DNA from: Wolbachia endosymbiont (group A) of Pogonocherus hispidulus
GTDB taxonomy: Bacteria > Pseudomonadota > Alphaproteobacteria > Rickettsiales > Anaplasmataceae
Direction: 5' to 3'
Assembly (NCBI RefSeq): GCF_964028195.1
Contig: NZ_OZ034750.1
Span: forward strand, 930,001 to 994,000
Length of the DNA: 64,000 bases
Part shown: positions 1 to 8,026 of the stretch, in pieces
How the letters are laid out: the number at the start of each line of letters is the position of its first letter
Position numbering within the stretch: the stretch's first letter is position 1
The notes under the pieces: model-generated
Database searches by the model: none
What the model was told of the DNA's origin: nothing
What the model saw: only the letters and a program-made list of their open reading frames with translations
Made by a program: the position numbers and the translations under genes

Positions 1-1
1 T

Positions 2-400
2 ACTTATAAAAAACAGAGATTTCATCTCTTATCCATATACTTAAATATAGAGAAAATCATAAACTGGTTTGAAACAAAGTTGAATGATTCAAGACTTATG
101 TGGGAAAAAGTAGAAAAAGGAGTTTATTATATTTGTAATCAAGGTCGCATTGTAAATCTAATAATCCTTGATTTTTGTACTGATGCGATATTTTTAACTA
201 TAGATAAACTTAGAGTCCATCCGACAGTTCTCATCACTCTAAAAAAAGATATACCTAATCTATTGTTGAGCCTATATGTAGTGCCAATGGTAGAACTGTT
301 TTGTCAGCTTAAGACTTTAACTGAGATATTTCAAGAGGCAGCTAAAAGAGCAGTTGTGTTAAAAGTCAATAGAAAAATGAAAAATATCAAAGAAATTTAG
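2..400 (+). CDS. hypothetical protein, 5' end outside window
   Basis: The reading frame is open from the window edge to a TAA at 398-400, so this is the C-terminal part of a gene that begins to the left. The first usable internal start is TTG at 80 and no ribosome site precedes it. The visible protein (about 130 residues) has an amphipathic, leucine/isoleucine-rich centre and a basic tail, with no motif I recognise. It lies beside an IS110 element and phage replication genes, so an interrupted or decayed phage-island gene is plausible. Function unknown. Confidence 0.35.
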   Translation, partial: TYKKQRFHLLSIYLNIEKIINWFETKLNDSRLMWEKVEKGVYYICNQGRIVNLIILDFCTDAIFLTIDKLRVHPTVLITLKKDIPNLLLSLYVVPMVELFCQLKTLTEIFQEAAKRAVVLKVNRKMKNIKEI

Positions 401-465
401 CCCGTTAAATATAATGTGCTCTTCAATGTATTTTTACATAATATAAGCTATAACTCTTAATTGAT

Positions 466-518
466 GTAGCTGTGTATAAGTACTTATAGTTTATGTGGGC
501 GTACTTATCCACAGCTAC
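466..518. repeat. inverted repeat with two opposed DnaA-box-like sites at IS110 end 1
   Basis: The arms are 466-483 and 501-518 and pair over 17 of 18 bases around a 17-nt loop. Read inwards, each arm holds a 9-mer of the DnaA-box form TTATNCACA: TTATACACA (complement of the left arm) and TTATCCACA (right arm). The single arm mismatch is the N position. The right arm stops one base before the transposase stop codon. The second IS110 element has the same arrangement at 5487-5553 (see findings). Confidence 0.75.
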
Positions 519-519
519 A

Positions 520-1491
520 CTAACTTACTAGAGAAGTAGACTTAGGGCTATATTCCTCAGTGAACACTCTACCGTCTCTTACCAAGGAGTTAGCAAGTAA
601 AAGTAACTTTCTCATAGCAGCGGTAGAAGCAACTTTATATGGTTTTTTATATTGATTATACAACCTATCAAAAAAAGTTTTTATGTAAGAATTCCATTCC
701 CGCGCACTAAGAATACACATATACAAAACTGTTCTAATTTGTGACCTACCGCCTTGAATACACCTTTTTCCTTTACTAAAACCACTGTCTCGATTAAAAG
801 GTGCAACCCCGGCAAGGCTGGATATTTGCTTTTCTTGAAGCGTCCCTAGTTCTGGTAGATAACAAATCATAGTAATAGCTGTGATTTTACTTGCACCTGG
901 TATACTAGTTATTGATATGTATTTTCTTTTAAGCTCTTGACTTTGATCAATCAACTCCATCATCTCATCTTCTAAGGCTTGGATTTGATTTTGTAAAATG
1001 GCAAGTAGCTCTTCCATTTGTTTTATTATGGATATATCAGTTACCTGGTAAGCTTGGGTTTTTTGTATTTTTGCTATTTCTACAAGTTGATTTCTACGAG
1101 ATAGCTTTTGCCTCAAACAATCAACATTACTAACTTTTAAAGGAGTAACACGCATATCTGTATTATTAATATAACGTGAGATGATACTACAGTCTATTTT
1201 ATCGGTTTTAGTAGCAACGCCAAGGCTTTTTGCATAATCTCTAACCCATCTAGGTTGAATAACATATACCTCAAAACCATTGCTTAGTAAAGTATAGGCA
1301 CATAATTTTTCATATCCACCTGTTGCTTCAAGACCAACTTTGCTTACATTATGCAAACGTAAAAAGTCGAGTATTTGATCAATAGCTTGCACGTTATTTT
1401 CAAATACTTTATGATATCCAAGTGGATGGATATGAATATCAAGTTTAGCTTTGCTAACATCAATGCCAGCAATAATATTTGATGAATTCAT
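520..1491 (-). CDS. IS110-family transposase
   Basis: DEDD-type transposase of about 323 residues. The N-terminal RuvC-like domain opens with the typical GIDVSKAKLDIHI and carries LEATGGYEKL and the KTDKIDCSII motif. The C-terminal Transposase_20 part carries ITSIPGASKITA and SLAGVAPFNRDSG with the conserved Ser region. The start is taken at ATG 1491 because GGAGGA lies just upstream and the conserved domain begins there; an earlier in-frame start would add only nine residues. No frameshift or stop is visible. IS110 enzymes recombine without terminal inverted repeats and, in studied cases, use an element-encoded bridge RNA; a candidate lies upstream. Confidence 0.92.
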   Translation of the reverse strand: MNSSNIIAGIDVSKAKLDIHIHPLGYHKVFENNVQAIDQILDFLRLHNVSKVGLEATGGYEKLCAYTLLSNGFEVYVIQPRWVRDYAKSLGVATKTDKIDCSIISRYINNTDMRVTPLKVSNVDCLRQKLSRRNQLVEIAKIQKTQAYQVTDISIIKQMEELLAILQNQIQALEDEMMELIDQSQELKRKYISITSIPGASKITAITMICYLPELGTLQEKQISSLAGVAPFNRDSGFSKGKRCIQGGRSQIRTVLYMCILSAREWNSYIKTFFDRLYNQYKKPYKVASTAAMRKLLLLANSLVRDGRVFTEEYSPKSTSLVS

Positions 1492-1518
1492 AATTCCTCC
1501 GTAAATGTTGATAAACAA

Positions 1519-1662
1519 TATATACTGTATTTTCCACCCTTATATACGAGTCTAAAAACTCAATCAGTTGTTCGGAACTTCAGTATAAACCAGAGAAGAA
1601 AACCTTGCTATACTACGGTCCTTATGACCAAGACTGGACACGGTTCCTCTTCTCTGTATGTC
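1519..1662 (-). ncRNA. candidate IS110 bridge RNA 1
   Basis: The noncoding segment upstream of the transposase folds on the minus strand. CAGAGAAGA (complement of 1648-1656) pairs perfectly over 9 bp with TCTTCTCTG (complement of 1591-1599). Inside are a GAACC/AGGTT-like helix and a GGTC-ATAAG-GACC hairpin. A second stem-loop, GAGT-TTTTAG-ACTC, follows nearer the gene. Two stem-loops with internal loops upstream of the recombinase is the arrangement known for IS110-group bridge RNAs. That it is transcribed and guides insertion is inference; exact ends are unknown. Confidence 0.45.
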
Positions 1663-1712
1663 TTTACATTACTACTTTGTAGTACTTATAAAAACCTATT
1701 TTTAACATATAA

Positions 1713-2186
1713 GGAGTACCAGAGGTAGTAGAAAATACTTCTTTGCAAGTTTTACCAGCTTCGTATATTTCGCTTAAACGTATTGAACCAATTGTACCAA
1801 CAAAGCTTTTGGAGTTACAGGTAGTTAAAGGTATGGTATATGTTAATAGTATTGAAGTTATAAATAAAAAAGCTGCATCATGTCTTAATATTTTTCGAAT
1901 ATTATTTAGGCAATTTTTATATGACTGTGAGAAAGAATTACCACCTGAAAAACATACACTTCTCAATATTAATCAGTTAGAAAAACTCTTGGGACTTAGT
2001 TTAGAAGCAGATTTAGAACATCAAATCAGAAGACCATTAAATAAAATGCAAAGAACAATCAAAGCTACACTTGCTGAGAAATTAGGATTAAGTATTGAAC
2101 GTGATGATGTAATACAAACCCTTGGTTGGCAAAGATCATCATATGGTTATCGTATTAACCCTTTTACTTTGACTATAAAAAAATAG
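1713..2186 (+). pseudogene. hypothetical phage-island gene, 5' part missing next to IS110
   Basis: The frame opens after a TAA at 1710-1712 and runs to 2186. The only start codon near its beginning is TTG at 1743, without a convincing ribosome site, and the missing 5' side abuts the IS110 element. It looks like a C-terminal fragment of an interrupted gene. The last 60 residues (LEADLEHQIRRPLNKMQ, then a basic helical stretch and a WQRSSYGYRI end) look like a compact helical DNA-binding domain, but I do not recognise the family. It converges on the replication gene that ends at 2199. Confidence 0.45.
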
Positions 2187-2198
2187 AATTTCCTGATT

Positions 2199-4205
2199 TT
2201 AAAAATTTTCAGCTCCATGAGTAAATTTTCCAACTCCACGTGCAAATGGTCCTGTTTTTACATCAAGCCATTTATCTTCTTTTGAACCATTAACCATTCC
2301 TTTAACTATTTGCTTTGCTTGTAAAAGCTCTTGAACTATACGCTCTAGTCTATCCCTTCCCATACTATGAAAAACTTCAGGCAATCTATGTCGTTGTTTA
2401 TGTATTCCTGCACTTCCTGTATGAGTAAATGGATGTCCTGAACTAGCAGCTCGCGCAATTGAATCAATAAGATATATTTTAAGATCTTTATCGCTAATAT
2501 TTTGAGCTTTTAATTGTTCAGTAATGTCTTCCAATAGCCCTGTTTCTTCATTTCTTAGGTAAGTACGTATGGTACGATCAGCTAGGCCGTTTGCTTTAAC
2601 AACTGCTCCATAAAATAAGGCATTTTGTCTTGGAATTTTTCCAACTGACCTAAAAATCATTGGTTTAGTCATATCCTCAACAGGCCAAAAAGCAAAAGAA
2701 CACCTGACTCCATTTACGAGAGCAGAAGTACCTCGAATAGCATCTCGTGCTTGCTCTACTGTTGATATAGGCTTTTCTCCCTTCAGCTTTCTCATATGAT
2801 GTGCAGTAATTATTGAAGCTCCAGTGCTACATGCTAAATCAGATAATAAACACATGAGATAATCCCCTACTGCTGGATCAGCATTTAAATCTGCATGAAT
2901 GAAAGAAGCAAGGGGATCAAATATAATGAGCTTCAAATCTTTTATCTTGCTCAGCTGTTTCACTACAGACTCAAATTCTGGAGATATTTCTACAACTTTA
3001 CCGCGAACATTCTTAAGTATGGTAAAAGATCCTCCTATATTTGGCAGTGGTACAATAAATAGCCTATCTTTATATTTTAATCTCTCGCATTTTGGATCAA
3101 GTCGTTCTAAGCGACGATGTATTTCATTTGTATCATCTTCTGCAGAAAATACCACAACAGATCCGTGTTCAGTAACAAGTTGGCCAAATCCGCATACCTG
3201 ATCTATGCTAGCTGCAACCTTGAGGGCTAGGTCAAGAAGAAGCATACCTTTGCCTGTATCTCCCATTGCAGCCAAAATAGAGGTTACACCCAAAGGAAAT
3301 AATCCTTCAACCAAGAATCTTTGCTTTGGTACTGGACCTACAAAACGCTCTACACTCCAGCTGAAAATATCAAGTGGTGGTTTAATAATTATTTTTCTTG
3401 AGTTTTTTTCGATAAATTCTTCAATATTTATTCCCTCTAACAGACAATCAGCAGCATCCCAACTCCTTGGTTTATCCGATAGAATCTTAAGCGTAGCAAG
3501 TGATGCAACACCAAGTTCTAAAAGTTTCTTTTCAGCGTTTTTAGCATATTTATTACCTGCTTCATCATTGTCTGGCCAAATGATAATATGTTTACCTTTT
3601 AGCGGAGTCCAATCTGTTTTATCAATAGGCGCATTTGCTCCAAACATTGCTGTTGTTGCAGTTATTCCTTTCTCTATAAGTGCTTCTGCGCACTTTTCTC
3701 CTTCAACCAGAATAACCTTATCGGACTTTAAAATACCTGGAATATTATAGAGTGGCCTTATCTCCGGCTCTTTGAATCTTTGTTTTTTAACATCAAATGG
3801 TTTAAATTGTTTTCTCTCTAAAGGAGGATCATAACGGTAGACTATTACAATCAATTGGTTATTTTCATCGTAGTAGTTCCAACTACAAGTCAGGTATTGT
3901 TCTAGATCTCTAATATTATTTTTTTCTTTGATGCCAAGCCATTCACTTATTGAGAGCATTACTTCAGGAAATTCTGTTTTCGCATTCTTCCCGTGTACTG
4001 TTGCCCAAAGGTCAATAATGTCACCACCTTCTCCTGTTGCAAAATCTTTCCATAATCCGGCTCTTTCACCTGTTAACTCTATTACAGTGCTTTTGCCTTT
4101 GTTACCCTGTACATCACCTACATAAAACTTATCGCCACGAAATGTTCCTCTTGGTAGTAGGTGAAAAAGACAAGATCTGATGTTTTGCAGAAGCTGAGTT
4201 TTCAC
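2199..4205 (-). CDS. primase-like/RepA-type replication protein (Toprim plus AAA_25 ATPase)
   Basis: 668 residues. The N-terminal region (1-75) ends in GEGGDIIDLW, a motif shared with the neighbouring gene. A Toprim-like domain (about 165-240) shows VILVEGEKCAEAL and the acidic WPDNDEAGNKYA motif. A RepA/AAA_25 ATPase follows (about 300-500), with a Walker A-like MGDTGKGML in which the usual Ser/Thr after GK is Gly, a Walker B LIIFDPLA, and an ITAHHMRK sensor-like segment. The C-terminal 100 residues are basic. This is the architecture of phage/plasmid primase-helicase proteins. It lies 15 bp downstream of the second RepA-like gene, so the two are probably one operon. Role in WO phage replication is inferred. 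Confidence 0.8.
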   Translation of the reverse strand: MKTQLLQNIRSCLFHLLPRGTFRGDKFYVGDVQGNKGKSTVIELTGERAGLWKDFATGEGGDIIDLWATVHGKNAKTEFPEVMLSISEWLGIKEKNNIRDLEQYLTCSWNYYDENNQLIVIVYRYDPPLERKQFKPFDVKKQRFKEPEIRPLYNIPGILKSDKVILVEGEKCAEALIEKGITATTAMFGANAPIDKTDWTPLKGKHIIIWPDNDEAGNKYAKNAEKKLLELGVASLATLKILSDKPRSWDAADCLLEGINIEEFIEKNSRKIIIKPPLDIFSWSVERFVGPVPKQRFLVEGLFPLGVTSILAAMGDTGKGMLLLDLALKVAASIDQVCGFGQLVTEHGSVVVFSAEDDTNEIHRRLERLDPKCERLKYKDRLFIVPLPNIGGSFTILKNVRGKVVEISPEFESVVKQLSKIKDLKLIIFDPLASFIHADLNADPAVGDYLMCLLSDLACSTGASIITAHHMRKLKGEKPISTVEQARDAIRGTSALVNGVRCSFAFWPVEDMTKPMIFRSVGKIPRQNALFYGAVVKANGLADRTIRTYLRNEETGLLEDITEQLKAQNISDKDLKIYLIDSIARAASSGHPFTHTGSAGIHKQRHRLPEVFHSMGRDRLERIVQELLQAKQIVKGMVNGSKEDKWLDVKTGPFARGVGKFTHGAENF

Positions 4206-4220
4206 GTTTTTGCAGACAAA

Positions 4221-5294
4221 TTAAGCCGTAGCTATAACTTTAGAGTTCTGCCAGCGCCCATTTACTCTGCTAATGAATTTTGCTGGTATTGATTTACCAT
4301 TTCTTAGCTCATATACTACTTGCAAGACATTTGCACGTTTATTTGGTTGAAACATTACCATACCAGATGTATAAAAGCTTCTTAAAGCATTAGCACCAAT
4401 TAAAGCTTGAAAAGGACTTTTTGCTAATGTAGCTGTGGATACTTTTCTGGTATGACGTGTGATAATTATTCCAGCTGTAGGATTAATCACAGAACGTAGT
4501 CTTTCTATTCTGCTTTGCAGGCCAGAAAATATATTTTCATAGTCAAGAGAATCCAAAACGATAAGGTCTATCATTTTGATATCAAACTTTTCTTTTATAA
4601 TATCTTTTATTCTCTCTATACCTTCATCATTTAAAGTTAATCTCATCTTTGTAGTAACAATCAAGTTTTCTTCTGCTAGATTTGGCAGCCTTTGATTAGT
4701 TATGATTTGTTGTATGCGTTCCCTGATGTAATTGTACTCCATCTCATTTTGCAGATAGATTATTTTTAGTGGCCTTGCTGATTTCATCTTAAGAAACGAC
4801 ACTCCTGCTGCAAGATGTGCAAGCAAAGAGAGAAGAAAATAACTTTTGCCAACCTTTGGAGTACCACCAATAACTAAAAGACCACCTGGAGTGAGAATTC
4901 GTGGAGCTATTATATCTTCTGGTATTGGCGATTGATCACTTAAGTACTGCTTTACAGAAAATATTTTTTCTTCTCTTTTCCCCCCCTTTTTTTCTCCACT
5001 CTTTGATTTCTTATTGAGCCACTTCCTAGCAGAATATATATCACCTTTAATTAAAACCCAAAGATCAATAATATCACCGCCAGTCCCTTCAGTAAAATTA
5101 CGCCAATCACCAGCTTCTTTACCTACTATTTTAACTGTAATTGTATTTCCATTTAAGTCTCCAATATAAGTTTTTTCTCGGTAAAACTCACCATTTGGAA
5201 GTAGGCAAGAAACACACTCCTTGATATTATCAATCAATAACATCTTTAACTCTTTTTGCTTTTTAGACATAAAATTCCCATACATATTTTTCAT
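4221..5294 (-). CDS. RepA-like AAA_25 ATPase, phage replication
   Basis: 357 residues. The N-terminal segment (from about residue 19) repeats the domain of the downstream gene, down to GTGGDIIDLW. There is no Toprim domain. A RecA-fold ATPase follows, with a full Walker A (GGTPKVGKS, about residue 147), Walker B (LIVLDSLDY) and IITRHTRK. The first ATG (5294) has no clear ribosome site; starts at residue 9 or 19 would also keep the conserved region, and residue 19 aligns best with its paralogue. The product is probably a hexameric helicase or helicase loader for phage replication. Confidence 0.78.
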   Translation of the reverse strand: MKNMYGNFMSKKQKELKMLLIDNIKECVSCLLPNGEFYREKTYIGDLNGNTITVKIVGKEAGDWRNFTEGTGGDIIDLWVLIKGDIYSARKWLNKKSKSGEKKGGKREEKIFSVKQYLSDQSPIPEDIIAPRILTPGGLLVIGGTPKVGKSYFLLSLLAHLAAGVSFLKMKSARPLKIIYLQNEMEYNYIRERIQQIITNQRLPNLAEENLIVTTKMRLTLNDEGIERIKDIIKEKFDIKMIDLIVLDSLDYENIFSGLQSRIERLRSVINPTAGIIITRHTRKVSTATLAKSPFQALIGANALRSFYTSGMVMFQPNKRANVLQVVYELRNGKSIPAKFISRVNGRWQNSKVIATA

Positions 5295-5486
5295 ACGTGT
5301 AAAGTTGAGATTAGCTAGCTCACAATCAACTATGTTTTTTAAAATTTTTTGAATTTAGTTTCATTACAACTTTTGTTTGTAATTTTGTTTTTTATTCGAG
5401 TAAAAAGTGCATTTTTGACAATAAAAACCCTAACTTAATCATAGAAAAATTTTGTATCAAACAACAGTTACTGCTTAGATCTTATG

Positions 5487-5553
5487 GTTAACGAATATGT
5501 GTATAAATACTTTAAATGTGTGTAGACGTATTTATCCACATATTCGTTAACCT
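5487..5553. repeat. inverted repeat with two opposed DnaA-box-like sites at IS110 end 2
   Basis: The arms are 5487-5511 and 5529-5553 and pair over 24 of 25 bases with a 17-nt loop. As in element 1, the inner parts read TTATACACA (complement of the left arm) and TTATCCACA (right arm), with the only mismatch at the same position. The outer parts of the arms differ completely from element 1, so the shared core is not simple copying. The repeat lies 19 bp beyond the transposase stop codon. Confidence 0.75.
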
Positions 5554-5572
5554 ATTTTCTATGCAGATTTTT

Positions 5573-6517
5573 TTAATTCACATTGACTGCTTCTTTAAGC
5601 CTCGCATTGGCAATTACTATGATTTTACGCATTAGAGCTGTCATAGCCACCATCTTCTTTTTACCTTTACCAACAAGCCTTGAATAGAAGGCACCAAGCG
5701 CAGACTTAGACCTTGAAGCAGACATCGCAGCTGTAAAAAGCTTTTCACGAACGTTGCTTCTGCCACCACTTATTCTGCGATAACCAATAGTTTTACCACT
5801 TTCTTTCGGATGAGGTGCAACTCCAGCAAGACTTGCAATTTCTCCCCTACTTACATAACCAAGTTCTGGCATTAGACACAGAAAATCTTGAGATAATTTT
5901 GCACCTATTCCTGGAACTGTTTTAAGGATTTTTTGGCGCTTTTGTAACTCTGGATTCTCATCAATAATTTTTTGTATGGTATTGTTGAGCTCATCTATCT
6001 GGCTATTAAAGAATTCAATAGTTTTCTGACAGCTTTCTTTTATATGGTCGTTTTCAGGTGCTGCAAGCCTAGATTTCTCTTGAGCTCTCATTTTTGTAAT
6101 GTCATCACGACGTTGACAAAGTGCAACTAAGGTTGTTTGTTCTTTTGACATAGGTGCAAATAGAGATAGAGTACTATAGCGTTCAAACCCATACTGAGCA
6201 AGGGCTCTTGCATCTGATTGATCAGACTTTGCTAAAGTTCCATGAGATAGAACAAAGCTTTTTACTTTGCGAGTATTAGCTCGATGTACAGCAATATCTT
6301 TATCAACAAGAAAATGTGCTAAGCCAAGCTCATATTTTCCAGTGTTTTCCAGAGTTACTAAAGAATTAGGTAAGATATTTGAAAAATCTTGAAACAATTG
6401 TTGCCAGCCAGCAGTATCATTGTCGAATTCGACAGCGTTCTTCTGTTTGTGAACTGCAACAACATTTTTAAATTTTCCGATATCAATGCCAATAAAATTT
6501 TGATAAGATGTAATCAT
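5573..6517 (-). CDS. IS110-family transposase, second type
   Basis: 314 residues, full length for the family. The DEDD domain starts FIGIDIGKFKNVVAVH, with LENTGKYELGLAHFL and the KSDQSDARALAQYG motif. A helical spacer follows, then the Transposase_20 part with LKTVPGIGAKLSQ and ASLAGVAPHPKESG and its serine-rich catalytic segment (RRISGGRSNVREKL). The start ATG gives the conserved MITSYQNFIGIDIG beginning. No disruption is seen. It belongs to a different subgroup from the transposase at 520-1491. Confidence 0.92.
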   Translation of the reverse strand: MITSYQNFIGIDIGKFKNVVAVHKQKNAVEFDNDTAGWQQLFQDFSNILPNSLVTLENTGKYELGLAHFLVDKDIAVHRANTRKVKSFVLSHGTLAKSDQSDARALAQYGFERYSTLSLFAPMSKEQTTLVALCQRRDDITKMRAQEKSRLAAPENDHIKESCQKTIEFFNSQIDELNNTIQKIIDENPELQKRQKILKTVPGIGAKLSQDFLCLMPELGYVSRGEIASLAGVAPHPKESGKTIGYRRISGGRSNVREKLFTAAMSASRSKSALGAFYSRLVGKGKKKMVAMTALMRKIIVIANARLKEAVNVN

Positions 6518-6540
6518 AATAACCTCGATTAGTTTTAATT

Positions 6541-6735
6541 AATTTAAGATTGTAAACGGGTGCATACATATGTCCCATGCAACTATTCAAACGTATCGAG
6601 AGATGGGCTAGTGTACCTTGATCCGAACGGTTATAATACCAACAGTTGGTCGGTCGCACACGCCCGTGATAACTCTATTCCTATAGTGAGTAGGGTTATC
6701 TTCCCTCTTATCTCCTTTATATCATATTTTTAACT
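6541..6735 (-). ncRNA. candidate IS110 bridge RNA 2
   Basis: Upstream of the second transposase the minus strand can form several helices. ACGGG (complement of 6663-6667) pairs with CCCGT (complement of 6556-6560) and closes about 100 nt. TGCAT/ATGCA (complements of 6577-6581 and 6561-6565) makes a hairpin with an 11-nt loop. CCAA-CTG-TTGG is a hairpin at 6639-6649, embedded in a CCGA/TCGG helix. The region has no coding capacity. The position matches the bridge-RNA position in the IS110 group, but the fold is judged by eye. Confidence 0.38.
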
Positions 6736-7113
6736 TACAATAGTTGGGATTTAGGAGAAATAAATGCGTGCTTTCCAGTTAGTAGTGTAGAGGAAAGAGG
6801 GAATAAATTTGTATTGGGAAGCGATAAACTTTCATGGCAACATTGGAATTTAAAACACAAGCCAATTTTAGAAAGGTTTAGCGTTGCCCATCATTATAAA
6901 GCGGAAAACTATACTGATCAGAAGATTACAAAATATGTTTTAGCAGAACACAATGTTTACTATAAAAACGATTTAGATACAGAGCAAAAAGACTCAATAC
7001 ACGAGTTAGAAAAGCACATTTTAGTATTTTACCCGGGAGTATTGAAGTGGCACGAACATCGATATTTGCACAGAAGTTGGAAAAATAGTCAAGTAATATG
7101 TCTAATAAGTTAA
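6715..7113 (+). pseudogene. hypothetical gene fragment truncated by IS110 element 2
   Basis: The frame is open leftwards into the IS110 end with no ATG; TTG at 6814 is the only late start and lacks a ribosome site. The visible 130 or so residues contain WQHWNLKHKPILERF and HILVFYPGVLKWHEHRY and end at TAA 7111-7113. I do not recognise the family. The protein-like composition together with the missing start suggests a 3' remnant of a gene cut by the insertion. No matching 5' part is visible on the other side of the element. Confidence 0.4.
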
Positions 7114-7281
7114 GTACTTATACTTAGATCCTCATATATTATATTAATAACAGGTTAAAGTATATGAAATAAAAAGAAAAAGACTTGCTTTCTTATGCTA
7201 AAAAGGACATGACTTGAATAGCAGCAGGTAAACATAAGAAATTTATCTGGCGCTAGAAAAGCTAATTTTGTGAGGTATGAA

Positions 7282-8001
7282 ATGAGTTTTAGCAAGGAAT
7301 CTTTTAGTAAGTTTTTTAAAGAAGTATCAAGTAACGGATTTAAAGATATTAATAAAAGAGATGAAAAAGGAGAAACAGTATTGCACCAAGCAGTAGAAAT
7401 CTCCAATTACAAAACAGTGAGGTTATTAATAAAAAAAGGAGCAGATGTTAATGCAAGAGATAAAAATGGTTATACACCTCTGCACTGTGCAGTATTCGCA
7501 AAAAGTTTAGAAAATGTAAAAGTGCTGCTAAGGTCAGGAGCGGAAATAAATGCCACTCAATATGTTAGTGGATGTACGCCACTGCACTCTGCGTGCAAAA
7601 TAGGAGGAGCAGGAGTTGAAATAATAAAAGAGCTAGTAAAAGCAGGAGCTGAAGTTAATCAACTGAATAAGTATGGTGCAACACCAATGTACTATATCTG
7701 GGAAAGTGAAAAGTACTGTCTGTGTGATAGCAAAGAGAGTGAAAAGGCGAGTAAATTTCTGAGAGAAAAAGGTGGAATAACAAAAAGTAGAGAACTGACC
7801 TGCTATGGAATAGAGGGACTAGTGGGAAAAATAGCAGACATGTTGAATGGGAGCTACTTACCGGAGTTAAAAATAATAGAGATAGGAGAAATAAGGAAGA
7901 AAGATAAGTCACTAATAGAGGAAGAATGTAAAAATTTGGCAAGCAAGATAATGAGCCAAGTGAACGAAATGATAGATGAGGTGGTGAGAAAGAAGGCTTA
8001 G
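7282..8001 (+). CDS. ankyrin-repeat protein
   Basis: About 239 residues. Ankyrin units are clear: DEKGETVLHQAVEI, DKNGYTPLHCAVFA, a diverged GCTPLHSACKI and NKYGATPMYYI, each followed by a VRLLIKKGADVNA-type helix. The C-terminal 90 residues are non-ankyrin, charged and helical. ATG 7282 is preferred over GTG 7270 because GTGAGG sits at proper distance upstream. Short ankyrin genes are common in and near WO prophage; targets are unknown. It has the same ribosome-site context as the next ankyrin gene, 25 bp downstream, so the two are probably one operon with the recombinase. Confidence 0.85.
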   Translation: MSFSKESFSKFFKEVSSNGFKDINKRDEKGETVLHQAVEISNYKTVRLLIKKGADVNARDKNGYTPLHCAVFAKSLENVKVLLRSGAEINATQYVSGCTPLHSACKIGGAGVEIIKELVKAGAEVNQLNKYGATPMYYIWESEKYCLCDSKESEKASKFLREKGGITKSRELTCYGIEGLVGKIADMLNGSYLPELKIIEIGEIRKKDKSLIEEECKNLASKIMSQVNEMIDEVVRKKA

Positions 8002-8026
8002 GTTTAAAGAAAAGGTGAGGTGGATT

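Larger units (their letters stand above)
460..1670 (-). mobile_element. IS110-family element 1 (approximate limits)
   Basis: One transposase gene (520-1491) is flanked by an inverted repeat just downstream (466-518) and by a structured noncoding stretch upstream (about 1519-1662). IS110 elements typically lack terminal inverted repeats and target duplications, so the ends cannot be fixed from one copy. The limits are set by the end of the downstream inverted repeat and by the point where the interrupted coding frame resumes (about 1713). The transposase is full length, so the element may still be active. Confidence 0.6.
5487..6740 (-). mobile_element. IS110-family element 2 (approximate limits)
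   Basis: An intact transposase gene (5573-6517) has a downstream inverted repeat (5487-5553) and about 200 nt of structured noncoding DNA upstream. The truncated frame of a plus-strand gene resumes at about 6715, which marks the right side. The transposase is clearly diverged from that of element 1, so the two are different IS types in the same orientation, bracketing the replication genes. Exact ends cannot be set from one copy. Confidence 0.6.

Noticed and set aside
1664..1966. 100-codon minus frame overlapping the fragment after IS110 element 1
   Set aside because: Overlaps a more protein-like plus-strand frame and lacks motif and ribosome site.
3205..3750. 181-codon frame opposite the Toprim/AAA gene
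   Set aside because: Lies wholly within a well-supported coding gene on the other strand and has no motif or ribosome site.
520..6517. Composite transposon formed by the two IS110 elements
   Set aside because: The two transposases belong to different types and IS110 elements are not known to mobilise intervening DNA in pairs.
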